Assembly (NCBI RefSeq): GCF_017813335.1
Contig: NZ_JAGIYY010000001.1
Coordinates: 496,001 to 560,000, forward strand
Source of the DNA: Tianweitania sediminis
GTDB lineage: Bacteria > Pseudomonadota > Alphaproteobacteria > Rhizobiales > Rhizobiaceae
Direction: 5' to 3'
DNA: 64,000 bases
The number at the start of each line of letters is the position of its first letter. Positions within the stretch are counted from its first letter, which is position 1. The notes under the pieces are model-generated. The model worked only from the letters and a program-made list of their open reading frames with translations. It ran no database searches and was not told the origin of the DNA. A program made the translations under genes and the position numbers. Shown piece after piece: positions 49,322-57,144 of this stretch.

Positions 49322-49974
49322 CGGACCAGGAGAAGCTGGAGGTCTTGCAGCGCGTCACGGGTGGCGTTTCACGTGAAACAGGCAGGAAGCTGCTCGAGCT
49401 TGAAGTTCTTTTTCTGCGCTGGGCGCGCACGATGAATCTCGCGTCACCCCAAACGCTCGGTCAAACATGGTCGCGACATATTCTTGATTCCGCCCAGCTG
49501 TGGGTCCACCGGCGCGATGCGCAACATTGGCTTGATCTCGGGTCCGGCAGCGGCTTTCCGGGGCTCGTGCTCGCGATCCTAGCACGAGAAGACGGCCACT
49601 CTGTCGTTATGGTCGAAGGCAATCAGAAGAAGTCTGCTTATCTTCGCCAGGCGATCCGGGTGCTTCATCTCCCTGCCGAAGTGCAAGCGACACGCGTAGA
49701 GTCCCTGCCTTGTAAGATCTGGGAAACGTCTGCCCTCGTGGTCACCGCGCGTGCCTTCGCACCTTTAGGACGCATCTTCGACTGGACCGACGGTTTCGGC
49801 GGTGGAGCTGCCCGCGCTCTGTTGCATAAAGGTCGTGGATATCAAAACGAAGTTGCCGAAGCGCGTGACGGCTGGACCTTTGATCTGCTAGAACATCCAA
49901 GTTCGACCGATGCTGATGGTGTGGTGCTTGATGTCACGGGCGTGCGGCGAATCGATACTCAGCTCGGCAACTGA
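49318..49974 (+). CDS. rsmG: 16S rRNA (guanine527-N7)-methyltransferase RsmG (GidB)
   Basis: SAM-dependent methyltransferase of 218 residues. The SAM-binding [17 protein letters not shown] motif and [19 protein letters not shown] are typical, with [12 protein letters not shown] before it. The TTG start overlaps the mnmG stop. Loss of RsmG gives low-level streptomycin resistance in other bacteria. The coding sequence carries a perfect parS site at 49366-49379. Confidence 0.95.
   Translation: MTDQEKLEVLQRVTGGVSRETGRKLLELEVLFLRWARTMNLASPQTLGQTWSRHILDSAQLWVHRRDAQHWLDLGSGSGFPGLVLAILAREDGHSVVMVEGNQKKSAYLRQAIRVLHLPAEVQATRVESLPCKIWETSALVVTARAFAPLGRIFDWTDGFGGGAARALLHKGRGYQNEVAEARDGWTFDLLEHPSSTDADGVVLDVTGVRRIDTQLGN
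49366..49379. promoter_or_regulatory. Perfect parS site inside rsmG
   Basis: GTTTCACGTGAAAC is an exact 14-bp palindrome identical to the core of bacterial chromosomal parS, flanked by C and A. It sits 600 bp upstream of parA and 6.2 kb from the origin gap, the classic position. ParB, encoded at 50762-51628, is the expected ligand. Confidence 0.93.
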
Positions 49975-49985
49975 AGCGGCGACCC

Positions 49986-50762
49986 ATGCGCATCATCACC
50001 CTGGCGAATCAAAAAGGCGGGGTTGGAAAAACCACCACCGCTATCAATCTTGCCACGGCTTTGGCGGCGATCGGCGAGCGAGTTTTGATCGTCGACCTTG
50101 ATCCGCAAGGCAATGCAAGCACCGGACTTGGCGTTGACCGGCAGGATCGTGTTCTGTCGTCCTATGACGTACTTGCAGACAAGGTCCCGCTGTCCGACGT
50201 CGCCGTTCAGACGGTGGTGCCGAACCTCTGGATTGTTCCATCCACGATGGATCTTCTCGGCGTGGAGATGGAAATTGCCTCTTACCCCGATCGAACGCAT
50301 CGGCTGAAATCTGCGTTGGGTGACGCGCGATCCCTGTTCAGCTATGTCTTAATCGACTGCCCGCCCTCGCTGAATCTTCTCACCATCAACGCCATGGCCG
50401 CAGCGGATTCTGTTCTTGTGCCGCTTCAATGCGAATTCTTCGCACTGGAAGGCTTGAGCCAGCTCCTGCGCACGGTCGAGATGGTGCGCCAGACGATCAA
50501 TCCCGCTCTGGTGATCCAGGGCATTGTGCTCACGATGTATGACGGTCGCAACAATCTCGCAAATCAAGTGGTCGACGATGTTCGTGCTCATATGGGTGAC
50601 AAGGTCTATCAAACGGTCATTCCCCGTAACGTACGGATTTCCGAGGCCCCGTCACACGGCAAGCCGGCGATTCTTTACGACCTGAAATGCTCCGGCAGTC
50701 AGGCATACCTGCAACTCGCGTCCGAAGTCATTCGGCGCGAACGACGTCTCAAGGCTGCATAA
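49986..50762 (+). CDS. parA: Chromosome partitioning ATPase ParA
   Basis: Deviant Walker-A ATPase of 258 residues that drives origin segregation with ParB-parS. LANQKGGVGKTTTAINLATAL gives the KGGVGKT motif (10-16), followed by LIVDLDPQGNASTGLG and VLIDCPPSLNLLT. No N-terminal DNA-binding extension, which marks it as the chromosomal (Soj-type) form rather than a plasmid RepA. The TAA overlaps the parB ATG (TAATG). Confidence 0.97.
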   Translation: MRIITLANQKGGVGKTTTAINLATALAAIGERVLIVDLDPQGNASTGLGVDRQDRVLSSYDVLADKVPLSDVAVQTVVPNLWIVPSTMDLLGVEMEIASYPDRTHRLKSALGDARSLFSYVLIDCPPSLNLLTINAMAAADSVLVPLQCEFFALEGLSQLLRTVEMVRQTINPALVIQGIVLTMYDGRNNLANQVVDDVRAHMGDKVYQTVIPRNVRISEAPSHGKPAILYDLKCSGSQAYLQLASEVIRRERRLKAA

Positions 50763-51628
50763 TGGCTGAAGATGCTGGAAAACGTCGCCTAGGCCGCGGC
50801 TTGGCAGCGCTTATTGGCGAAATCGAACGTCCGGCCCAGGAAGAGCGTCCCGTTGCGCGCGCGGAGGGACGCCTTCCCATAGAGCTTGTTGTCGCCAACC
50901 CCCGCAACCCGCGCCGCAGCTTCGGCGACAGCGAGCTTGCCGACCTGGCGCAGTCGATACGAGAACACGGCGTTGTTCAGCCTGTGCTCGTGCGGCCAGG
51001 TGCAGGCGGGAAATACGAGATTATTGCCGGTGAGCGGCGTTGGCGCGCGGCGCAGCGTGCGGGTCTGATTGATCTTCCGGTGCTGATCCGGGAAGTTGAC
51101 GACCGCGTGGCACTTGAACTTGCCATCATCGAGAATGTCCAGCGTGCTGATCTCAATCCTCTTGAAGAAGCACTCGGCTACCAGCAGCTTATCGATGACC
51201 ATTCCTACACTCAGGCGGATTTGGGTAACGTGATCGGCAAAAGCCGCAGCCATGTCGCCAACACGCTCCGGCTTTTGAAGCTCCCTCCAGCTGTTCAGGA
51301 CATGCTAACAGAAGGAACGCTGTCGGCTGGTCATGCGCGCACCCTTGTCACCGCCAGTGATCCGCTCGCACTTGCGCGTCGAATCGTCGATGAGGGTCTT
51401 TCCGTGCGGCAGGCCGAAGCGCTGGCGCAAAGCCCCGAGCCGGCGAAATCGCCAGACCGCGCTGGGGAACGCATCAAGGATCCGGATACGGCAGCTTTGG
51501 AAAAGCTCCTGAGCGACGTCATGGGGCTCAATGTTGCGATCCAGCATAAGGCGAAGGGGGGCGAACTGCGCATCTCCTATCGCTCTCTTGAACAGCTGGA
51601 CGATCTTTGTCGCCGTTTGAAAGGTTGA
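50762..51628 (+). CDS. parB: Chromosome partitioning protein ParB
   Basis: CTPase clamp that loads at parS, 288 residues. The N-terminal RRLGRGLAALIGE interacts with ParA; the CTP-binding NPRNPRRSF and IAGERRWRAAQRAG motifs are complete; and the helix-turn-helix KSRSHVANTLRLLKLP reads parS. A C-terminal dimerisation domain ends in LDDLCRRLKG. Coupled to parA; convergent with holA, 6 bp from its end. Confidence 0.97.
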   Translation: MAEDAGKRRLGRGLAALIGEIERPAQEERPVARAEGRLPIELVVANPRNPRRSFGDSELADLAQSIREHGVVQPVLVRPGAGGKYEIIAGERRWRAAQRAGLIDLPVLIREVDDRVALELAIIENVQRADLNPLEEALGYQQLIDDHSYTQADLGNVIGKSRSHVANTLRLLKLPPAVQDMLTEGTLSAGHARTLVTASDPLALARRIVDEGLSVRQAEALAQSPEPAKSPDRAGERIKDPDTAALEKLLSDVMGLNVAIQHKAKGGELRISYRSLEQLDDLCRRLKG

Positions 51629-51634
51629 CGGAGG

Positions 51635-52669
51635 CTAGGCTGCCCGGCCGCTCGCGGACAAGGCAAGCAAGCTGCGCTCGATGATAACGTCGGCGAGATC
51701 CGCATGTTTGCGGCTCTCCAGCACAGCCGCGCTCAGCCGATAGACGACGGCATCCCACTGGGCGCTGGTCAAACGCCCCAGCGCGCGCTCGGCGGCGGTC
51801 TTCCGCTCGAAGTAGAGGGGCGGGCGAGCACTGGCCACCACCACGGAGGCACTGCGGTTGTTGAGCTCCATCTCTCCCGACAACGCATGCAAGCCGTGAA
51901 CCTGGCGCAGCGCGGAAAGGAGCAGGGTCGTTGGACTGCCGCCGCCGCTTCGAAACTGACCGTAAGCCTGCTGGAAGGCCGCAGGATCTCCACGAAGCGC
52001 CGCGTTGATGGCGTCATCGGCGGTGGTAGCCGACACGTCCCCGATCAGCCGATCGACGTCAACGACCGCAACTTCGTTGCTCCCGTGACAGAACAAAGCC
52101 AGCTTCTCGATCTCGCCGCGGCTCGCCATCCGGTCGCCACCGAGATGCGCCTTCAATCGGTTGCGTGCGGCGAGACCGATCTGCAATCCAGCCCGTCCAA
52201 GGATGTCCTCGATCAACGCGTCAAGTGCACGCGCATCATCGCTGTAGCAGGGCAGCGCCATGCCCGCCGAAGCTGCTTCCACAATTCCGCGGAGCCCTGC
52301 GCCTTTTTTCAGATCGCCCGCTTCGATGAGGATCGCTATGTCCCGAAGTTCCCCTGCAATCAAGGTTTTGATCGCGTCAGCCAGCTGACGACCGCCCGAT
52401 GCATTGCGCACCCAGATGAGGCGCGACTGTGTAAACATGGAAACCGTCTGCACTTCTTCGTAGAGCCGCTCGGGGTGGGTTTCGACCTCCGCCGCATCGA
52501 GCCGAACGACTGAAAAGGGATCAGCCAGATCGAGCCCCGCTCCCGCAGCGAAACGGGCGGCCCGCTCCGCCACGAGCCCTCGATCGGGGCCGTAGAAGAG
52601 GATCACGCGCGCGGCGCGATCCGGCCGGGCGATCCAGCCATCCACCTCATGATTTTTCCGCTGCGCCAT
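51635..52669 (-). CDS. holA: DNA polymerase III delta subunit
   Basis: Clamp-loader subunit that opens the beta clamp, 344 residues. The AAA-like N-terminal part has RVILFYGPDRGLVAERAARF. Central RLKAHLGGDRMASRGEIEKLALF is the family-conserved LGxDxxxxxxEIxKLxL-type motif. A collar domain with PTTLLLSALRQVHGL completes it. It starts convergent to parB, as in many rhizobia, but the usual upstream neighbours lptE and leuS are not here; a Sel1-like gene diverges from it instead. Confidence 0.92.
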   Translation of the reverse strand: MAQRKNHEVDGWIARPDRAARVILFYGPDRGLVAERAARFAAGAGLDLADPFSVVRLDAAEVETHPERLYEEVQTVSMFTQSRLIWVRNASGGRQLADAIKTLIAGELRDIAILIEAGDLKKGAGLRGIVEAASAGMALPCYSDDARALDALIEDILGRAGLQIGLAARNRLKAHLGGDRMASRGEIEKLALFCHGSNEVAVVDVDRLIGDVSATTADDAINAALRGDPAAFQQAYGQFRSGGGSPTTLLLSALRQVHGLHALSGEMELNNRSASVVVASARPPLYFERKTAAERALGRLTSAQWDAVVYRLSAAVLESRKHADLADVIIERSLLALSASGRAA

Positions 52670-52800
52670 TCTGTTTAACTACTTTCGTTTTTCATTCTTG
52701 CGTTTCGTGCGCGGCCACCGCATGCCTCCATCACAACAGCTCTTGCGCAACCTATTAGCTGCGCATTAACGTTAGCGGTTCCTAAGCTATAGGCCCGCCG

Positions 52801-53454
52801 ATGCGACTGCCTCTTCTTGGCTTGCTCTTTATGACCATCGGCAGTCTTGAAGCAGCCGCTGAAAGTCGGCCTCCGGCGATCACGTGGGAGTGGTTCAATG
52901 CTGCCACCATCCACTTGAAGAACCAGGGAGCCGGGAACCGCAGCCAGACCCTTGCAGCCCATTACTACCGTCTCGCGGCCGAGCGTGGCAACGCAGCTGC
53001 AGCCTACAAGCTCGGAGAAATGTGGGAAGAAGGGCGCGGTCTTCAGCAAGATTATGGCCAAGCCCTGAGATGGTACCGGCTGGCTGCCGAACAAGGTGAT
53101 CGATACGCGCTCTTCAAGCTCGGATTGTTTTCTCAGAAGGGGTGGGGCGGTGGCAAGGATGCGAAGAAAGCGGCCCGCTTCTACCTCGCGGCGGCACAGG
53201 CGGGTAACCTTTGGGGGCTTCACATGCTCGCCTTCATGCTGGCAGATGGCGATGGTCTCGACCCGGACGGTGGGCGCGCCATCTTGTATTTCGAGCAATC
53301 GCTGCCGTTTACCGGCGACCATTGGGCCAAGTGGAAGCTCGCTGTCTTGTTGGGGGATCGCGATCCTGGGCGAGCAGACCGGCTGATGCAAGAGGCTGCG
53401 GCCGCAGGCAACCCTGAGGCTCTGAAAGCCAAAGCCGCGCAGCCCCGCAACTGA
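52801..53454 (+). CDS. Sel1-like repeat protein, exported
   Basis: Protein of 217 residues with a signal peptide (MRLPLLGLLFMTIGSLEAAA) and about four Sel1-type TPR repeats from residue 45 onward. Examples are AAHYYRLAAERGNAAAAYKLGEMWEEGRGL, ALRWYRLAAEQGDRYALFKLGLF and AARFYLAAAQAGNLWGLHMLAFM. Such solenoids bind protein or glycan partners in the periplasm; the target is unknown. It is divergent from holA and transcribed alone. Confidence 0.82.
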   Translation: MRLPLLGLLFMTIGSLEAAAESRPPAITWEWFNAATIHLKNQGAGNRSQTLAAHYYRLAAERGNAAAAYKLGEMWEEGRGLQQDYGQALRWYRLAAEQGDRYALFKLGLFSQKGWGGGKDAKKAARFYLAAAQAGNLWGLHMLAFMLADGDGLDPDGGRAILYFEQSLPFTGDHWAKWKLAVLLGDRDPGRADRLMQEAAAAGNPEALKAKAAQPRN

Positions 53455-53561
53455 CGGGGGAACGATGCCTGCTGCACCTCGTTGATGCACAGGGTGACTG
53501 GAACGCCGCATGACTCCATTTCGTTCAGCTGCGCTTGTCTAGATAATCGTGGGGATTAGTG

Positions 53562-53828
53562 ATGTCCGAGCAGTCTGCGTTCGAACTGGAAGGACGCCTC
53601 AACGGCCTGCGAGAAGCGTTGGCCATGATTGCGGCTGTTCTTGCACGGGACGAAAGCAACGGCTTGCGACTGGCGCTTGAGGAGCGCATTGCGCTTCTCA
53701 ACCACCAGGAAGATCCAGGCGCAGTTCCTCATGCAAGTTTTGCCGTCGAGGCCGCCGCGACGCGCGAGATCGAGCTTTTGATTTCCGATATGCGCAGCCT
53801 GATGGCGAGCGACAACGAGAAAGCCTGA
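53562..53828 (+). CDS. Small helical hypothetical protein
   Basis: Protein of 88 residues, predominantly helical and acidic, without signal or membrane segment: an early FELEGRLNGLREALAMIAAVLAR helix and a closing EIELLISDMRSLMAS helix. I do not recognise it. The ATG follows a GGGGATTA purine-rich site; a GTG one codon earlier is possible. It sits alone between the Sel1-like gene and two small minus-strand genes; codon use is like the neighbours. Confidence 0.6.
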   Translation: MSEQSAFELEGRLNGLREALAMIAAVLARDESNGLRLALEERIALLNHQEDPGAVPHASFAVEAAATREIELLISDMRSLMASDNEKA

Positions 53829-53851
53829 TCAGGCGCGGCGGCGCGGGCGGT

Positions 53852-54070
53852 TTACTTGTCGTTCTTTTTCTGAGGCTGCTTTGCAGCGCCCCCGGCGTCA
53901 GGCTCGTCCTGCCAATGGCTGATCCCGTCCCCGTGCAGCGACAGGTCAACCGATTGGATCGTCGTCAAGTTTTCCTGGCCGGTGACATCAGGGCTGGAGG
54001 CGCTCGAAGCGCCTTCCTGCCTGCTTCCTGATCGGCTGTCGTCCTGCGATGCTTTGCGCTTGTCTTCCAT
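53852..54070 (-). CDS. Small hydrophilic, probably disordered protein
   Basis: Protein of 72 residues rich in Ser, Asp, Gln and Lys with no hydrophobic core: MEDKRKASQDDSRSGSR at the start and AAKQPQKKNDK at the end. An AGGAG site lies 8 nt before the ATG, supporting translation. No family recognised. It follows another small hydrophilic gene 27 bp upstream on the same strand, so the two probably form an operon. A stress-related or RNA-binding role would be speculation. Confidence 0.5.
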   Translation of the reverse strand: MEDKRKASQDDSRSGSRQEGASSASSPDVTGQENLTTIQSVDLSLHGDGISHWQDEPDAGGAAKQPQKKNDK

Positions 54071-54097
54071 GAGAAGCTCCTGTGCTTTCTGCCAGTC

Positions 54098-54253
54098 TCA
54101 GGTATCGCCGTCGTTCGGCCTTGCCTTATCGCCCTTTTTGTTTGTGTCAGAATCCTTGGCGTCCTTGGTTTGCCCGTAATAGGTGCCGCCAAGATGGCCG
54201 CCAGCCGTGGTGTTTTCCACCTGCTTTTCCACGTCGGATTTGTGCTTGGTCAT
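54098..54253 (-). CDS. Very small hydrophilic protein
   Basis: Protein of 51 residues, extremely polar: MTKHKSDVEKQVENTTAGG then HLGGTYYGQTKDAKDSD and a basic/acidic tail. The ATG at 54253 follows GGAGAAAG at 5 nt, better than the earlier in-frame start at 54379, which overlaps other elements. No family recognised. It lies between tRNA-Gly with its terminator and the 72-residue gene. Confidence 0.5.
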   Translation of the reverse strand: MTKHKSDVEKQVENTTAGGHLGGTYYGQTKDAKDSDTNKKGDKARPNDGDT

Positions 54254-54394
54254 TCGCTTTCTCCGTATTGTGTCGAGTGAACAACGATCGAAGGCCAGGG
54301 CTGTTCCTGGCGCAGCTTGCGGAGAAGGGGCTGAACTGAAGTTGAAGAAGACAAGGAGATCGGCCAGGGGCCTTGGCAAAGCCCGAAAGCAAAA

Positions 54395-54414
54395 CGGCCG
54401 CCCGAAGGCGGCCG
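54395..54414 (-). terminator. Intrinsic terminator of tRNA-Gly
   Basis: A perfect 8-bp stem CGGCCGCC / GGCGGCCG with a 4-nt loop is followed on the minus strand by TTTTGCTTT, 30 bp after the tRNA 3' end. Confidence 0.8.
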
Positions 54415-54443
54415 ATTTGAGTGCTTGTTTCCCGGAGGAAAAC

Positions 54444-54518
54444 TGGAGCGGGTGAAGCGATTCGAACGCTCGACCCCAACCTTGGCAAGGTTGTGCTCTA
54501 CCCCTGAGCTACACCCGC
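54444..54518 (-). tRNA. tRNA-Gly (anticodon GCC)
   Basis: On the minus strand the 75-nt sequence folds as a cloverleaf. The acceptor stem pairs GCGGGTG with CACCCGC. The D-arm contains AGCTCAGGGGTAGAGC, the anticodon stem is CAACC/GGTTG around TTGCCAA (anticodon GCC), and the T-arm has GTTCGAATC. Discriminator T and an encoded CCA end. Reads GGC/GGT codons. Confidence 0.97.
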
Positions 54519-54669
54519 TCGAGCGGCAACGCCGCAAGCCGCGCCTGTATGGCCGAAAGTTTTTGCGATTGCAACAGGGAAATGACGTGCAGCCTGCTTG
54601 CAGGTTCTGCTGGATTGTTCGACTGCAGGAGAGTTGATTGTGTGCAAGCCTGGGGCAGCGGAGTTGGCG

Positions 54670-55167
54670 ATGGGGTTCGATCGCGAAGGGCTGGAGACTT
54701 TCCTTGCGGAACAGGGGATCGCGGTGCAGACCGTGGATCATCCGGCGCTCCATACGGTGGCCGAGTCGCGCGACTTGCGCGGAGAGATCGGCGGTGCCCA
54801 TACCAAGAACCTGTTCTTGAAGGACAAGAAAGGACGCTACTTCCTTTTGACCGTCGATGAAGCCGCAGAGGTCGACCTGAAGTCGATCCATCACCTGATC
54901 GGGGCTTCGGGAAAGGTCTCGTTTGGCAAGCCGGATGCGTTGCACGAACTGCTCGGCGTTCTGCCAGGAGCCGTGACCGTTTTCGGCGCCATCAACGACC
55001 GAGATCACTTGGTGACCGTTGTGATCGACAGCGGCCTTATGCAGAACGACATCATCAACGCACATCCGTTGGTCAACACGGCCACCACATCGATCAAGAG
55101 AGACGATCTGCTGCGCTTCCTCGAGGCCGTGGACCACACGCCGCTTGTCTTGAAAATAGCCGCCTGA
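54670..55167 (+). CDS. proX: Prolyl-tRNA editing deacylase, ProX/YbaK type
   Basis: Trans-editing protein of 165 residues that hydrolyses mischarged tRNA, in the INS/YbaK superfamily. The core has TVAESRDLRGEIGGAHTKNLFLKDKKGRYFLL with the catalytic Lys of the KNLFL segment, and VTPGAV-like LPGAVTVFGAINDRD. The sequence is closest to the ProX (ProXp-ala) group that clears Ala-tRNA-Pro. I chose the ATG at 54670, after GGAG, rather than 54598. The CnoX-like gene follows 43 bp later. Confidence 0.88.
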   Translation: MGFDREGLETFLAEQGIAVQTVDHPALHTVAESRDLRGEIGGAHTKNLFLKDKKGRYFLLTVDEAAEVDLKSIHHLIGASGKVSFGKPDALHELLGVLPGAVTVFGAINDRDHLVTVVIDSGLMQNDIINAHPLVNTATTSIKRDDLLRFLEAVDHTPLVLKIAA

Positions 55168-55210
55168 TCACCACTTCGTGGCGACACCGCCATCATACCC
55201 AGAGGCCTTC

Positions 55211-56164
55211 ATGAGCAATCCGTCATCGAACCCCTATGCTTCCGGTGGTCAGGGCTACCAGACCAATGTCACGGTGAATAACGGCGCTTCGGCGGGCGAC
55301 CTCATCAAGGACGCGACAACGGCCACCTTCGCCACGGATGTGATCCAAGCGTCGCGTGCCCAGCCGGTGCTGGTAGATTTCTGGGCGCCCTGGTGCGGGC
55401 CGTGTAAGCAGCTCACACCTGTTCTCGAAAAGGTCGTGACGGCTGCGCGGGGCGCGGTGAAGCTGGTGAAGATGAACATCGACGAGCATCCGTCGATTGC
55501 CGGCCAGCTCGGCATCCAGTCCATCCCGGCCGTAATCGCTTTCAAGAACGGGCAGCCGGTGGATGGCTTCATGGGGGCGGTTCCAGAAAGCCAGATCCAG
55601 GCCTTCATCGATCGCCTGACGGGTGGGGCAGGGGGTGGCCTTTCGGCCGAGCTCTTGCCGCAAGCCGAGGAAGCTGCGCAGCGTGGCGACGCAGCGCTTG
55701 CCGCCGAGCTTTACAACGCGGTGCTGGATGAGGATGCCAGCAACGTGGATGCCTTGGCCGGGCTCGCCAACCTCCTGTTCGATGCGGGCCAAGCGGATGA
55801 CGCCAAGGCTCTGCTCGAGCAGGTGCCGGAAGACAAGAGCGGACATGCCGGCGTGTCGGCGCTTCGTGCCAAGTTCACCCTTGCCGACCAGATTGCTGAA
55901 CTTGGCGACGAACGCGAGCTGCAGCGGCGGCTCCAAGCCGATGCCGCCGATCACGCCGCGCGCTTCGACCTCGCCTTGATCGCCAACGCGCGCGGCAACC
56001 GCGAGGAAGCGACGGATCAACTGCTTGCGATCATGAAGGCAGATCGCGAATGGCGCGAAGACGGCGCGCGCTTGCAGCTTCTGAAGTTCTTTGAGGCCTG
56101 GGGCATGACGGATCCCGCCACGCTGTCGGGCCGGCGGAAGCTGTCGTCACTGCTGTTTCGCTAA
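55211..56164 (+). CDS. cnoX: Thioredoxin-TPR fusion (CnoX/YbbN-like)
   Basis: Protein of 317 residues: a disordered, Asn/Gly-rich N-terminal tail (1-35), a thioredoxin domain (about 38-150) with the active site WCGPC at 61-65 and cis-Pro loop GIQSIPAV, then TPR-like helices (about 160-300). It belongs to the CnoX/YbbN family, redox-linked holdases that cooperate with GroEL and DnaK. An intact CxxC suggests it retains redox activity, as in Caulobacter CnoX. The ATG at 55211 precedes MSNPSSNPYA. Confidence 0.88.
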   Translation: MSNPSSNPYASGGQGYQTNVTVNNGASAGDLIKDATTATFATDVIQASRAQPVLVDFWAPWCGPCKQLTPVLEKVVTAARGAVKLVKMNIDEHPSIAGQLGIQSIPAVIAFKNGQPVDGFMGAVPESQIQAFIDRLTGGAGGGLSAELLPQAEEAAQRGDAALAAELYNAVLDEDASNVDALAGLANLLFDAGQADDAKALLEQVPEDKSGHAGVSALRAKFTLADQIAELGDERELQRRLQADAADHAARFDLALIANARGNREEATDQLLAIMKADREWREDGARLQLLKFFEAWGMTDPATLSGRRKLSSLLFR

Positions 56165-56248
56165 GGAGCGGCGCCCTGCCACAGCCCGGCGGCACTTGAG
56201 AAACAATCAAGGCGCACCAAATCACCGCGAAGCAGTGAGGAGGTAGAG

Positions 56249-56920
56249 GTGCAGGCGGGCAATGCCCATTATCGCACGGCAGATGATCTTCCAGCCGTGG
56301 TTCCTCTTTTCCCCCTGTCAGCGGCCCTGCTGCTGCCAGGCGGGCGCATGCCGCTCAACATCTTCGAGCCGCGTTACATCACGATGACGGACAAGGCGCT
56401 CGGGGGCGACCGGCTGATCGGCATGATCCAGCCAAGGCTGGACGGTGCGATCAGCAGCAGCGGAGAACCGGAACTCTGCGCCGTGGGATGCCTCGGGCGT
56501 TTGGTGTCTTTTACCGAGACCGGCGATGGCCGCTACCTTGTCAGCCTGCAGGGAATTTGCCGGTTCCGGCTGGTGGAAGAAGCGGATGGCCGCACCCCCT
56601 TCCGGCAGGGGCGAATCGCACCATTTGTGAGTGATCTCGACGAAGAAAGCGGAAGCGGCGACGTGGATCGCCCGGCCTTGCTGAAGACCTTCAAGGCTTA
56701 TCTCGAAGCCAATGAGCTCGAAGCCGACTGGGAAGGCGTCAGCCGCGCGGAAAATGCCACGCTGGTGAACGCCCTGTCGATGATGTCGCCTTATGGAGCG
56801 GCTGAAAAGCAGGCGCTGCTTGAAGCGCCGGATTTGCGGACGCGTGCGGAAACCTTGATCGCCATCACGGAAATGGCCTTGGCGCGCAGCCGCGACAGTT
56901 ATGGTTCGGGCCTGCAATGA
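56249..56920 (+). CDS. Lon N-terminal-like substrate-binding domain protein
   Basis: Protein of 223 residues consisting only of a Lon substrate-binding (LAN/PUA-like) domain: [29 protein letters not shown] and [10 protein letters not shown]...[17 protein letters not shown]. There is no AAA+ or protease part. Function unproven; possibly an adaptor. The GTG start follows AGGAGG. It overlaps the Trm112 gene (ATGA), so the two are translated together. Confidence 0.9.
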   Translation: MQAGNAHYRTADDLPAVVPLFPLSAALLLPGGRMPLNIFEPRYITMTDKALGGDRLIGMIQPRLDGAISSSGEPELCAVGCLGRLVSFTETGDGRYLVSLQGICRFRLVEEADGRTPFRQGRIAPFVSDLDEESGSGDVDRPALLKTFKAYLEANELEADWEGVSRAENATLVNALSMMSPYGAAEKQALLEAPDLRTRAETLIAITEMALARSRDSYGSGLQ

Positions 56921-57138
56921 GGGGTGACAACCCGCTTCAACGTCTTCCAGCGGAGCGCGTGGCTGCCTTGGACGTGAAGATGCTGGAGCTTCTTGCGTGT
57001 CCCGTCACAAAGGGTCACCTGCGGTATGATGCCGAACAGCAGGAACTGGTTTCACCCGGTGCCCGTCTCGCCTACCCCGTGCGCGACGGCATTCCGATCC
57101 TGCTTCCTTCCGAAGCCCGTCAGCTCGAGATCGAGTAG
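56917..57138 (+). CDS. Trm112 family protein
   Basis: Small 73-residue protein with the Trm112/YcaR fold: [17 protein letters not shown], then [26 protein letters not shown]. Eukaryotic Trm112 activates methyltransferases; the bacterial short form has no proven partner. One of the zinc cysteines of the eukaryotic family is absent. Coupled to the Lon-N gene and convergent with dnaE2 at 6 bp. Confidence 0.9.
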   Translation: MRGDNPLQRLPAERVAALDVKMLELLACPVTKGHLRYDAEQQELVSPGARLAYPVRDGIPILLPSEARQLEIE

Positions 57139-57144
57139 GCGCGC

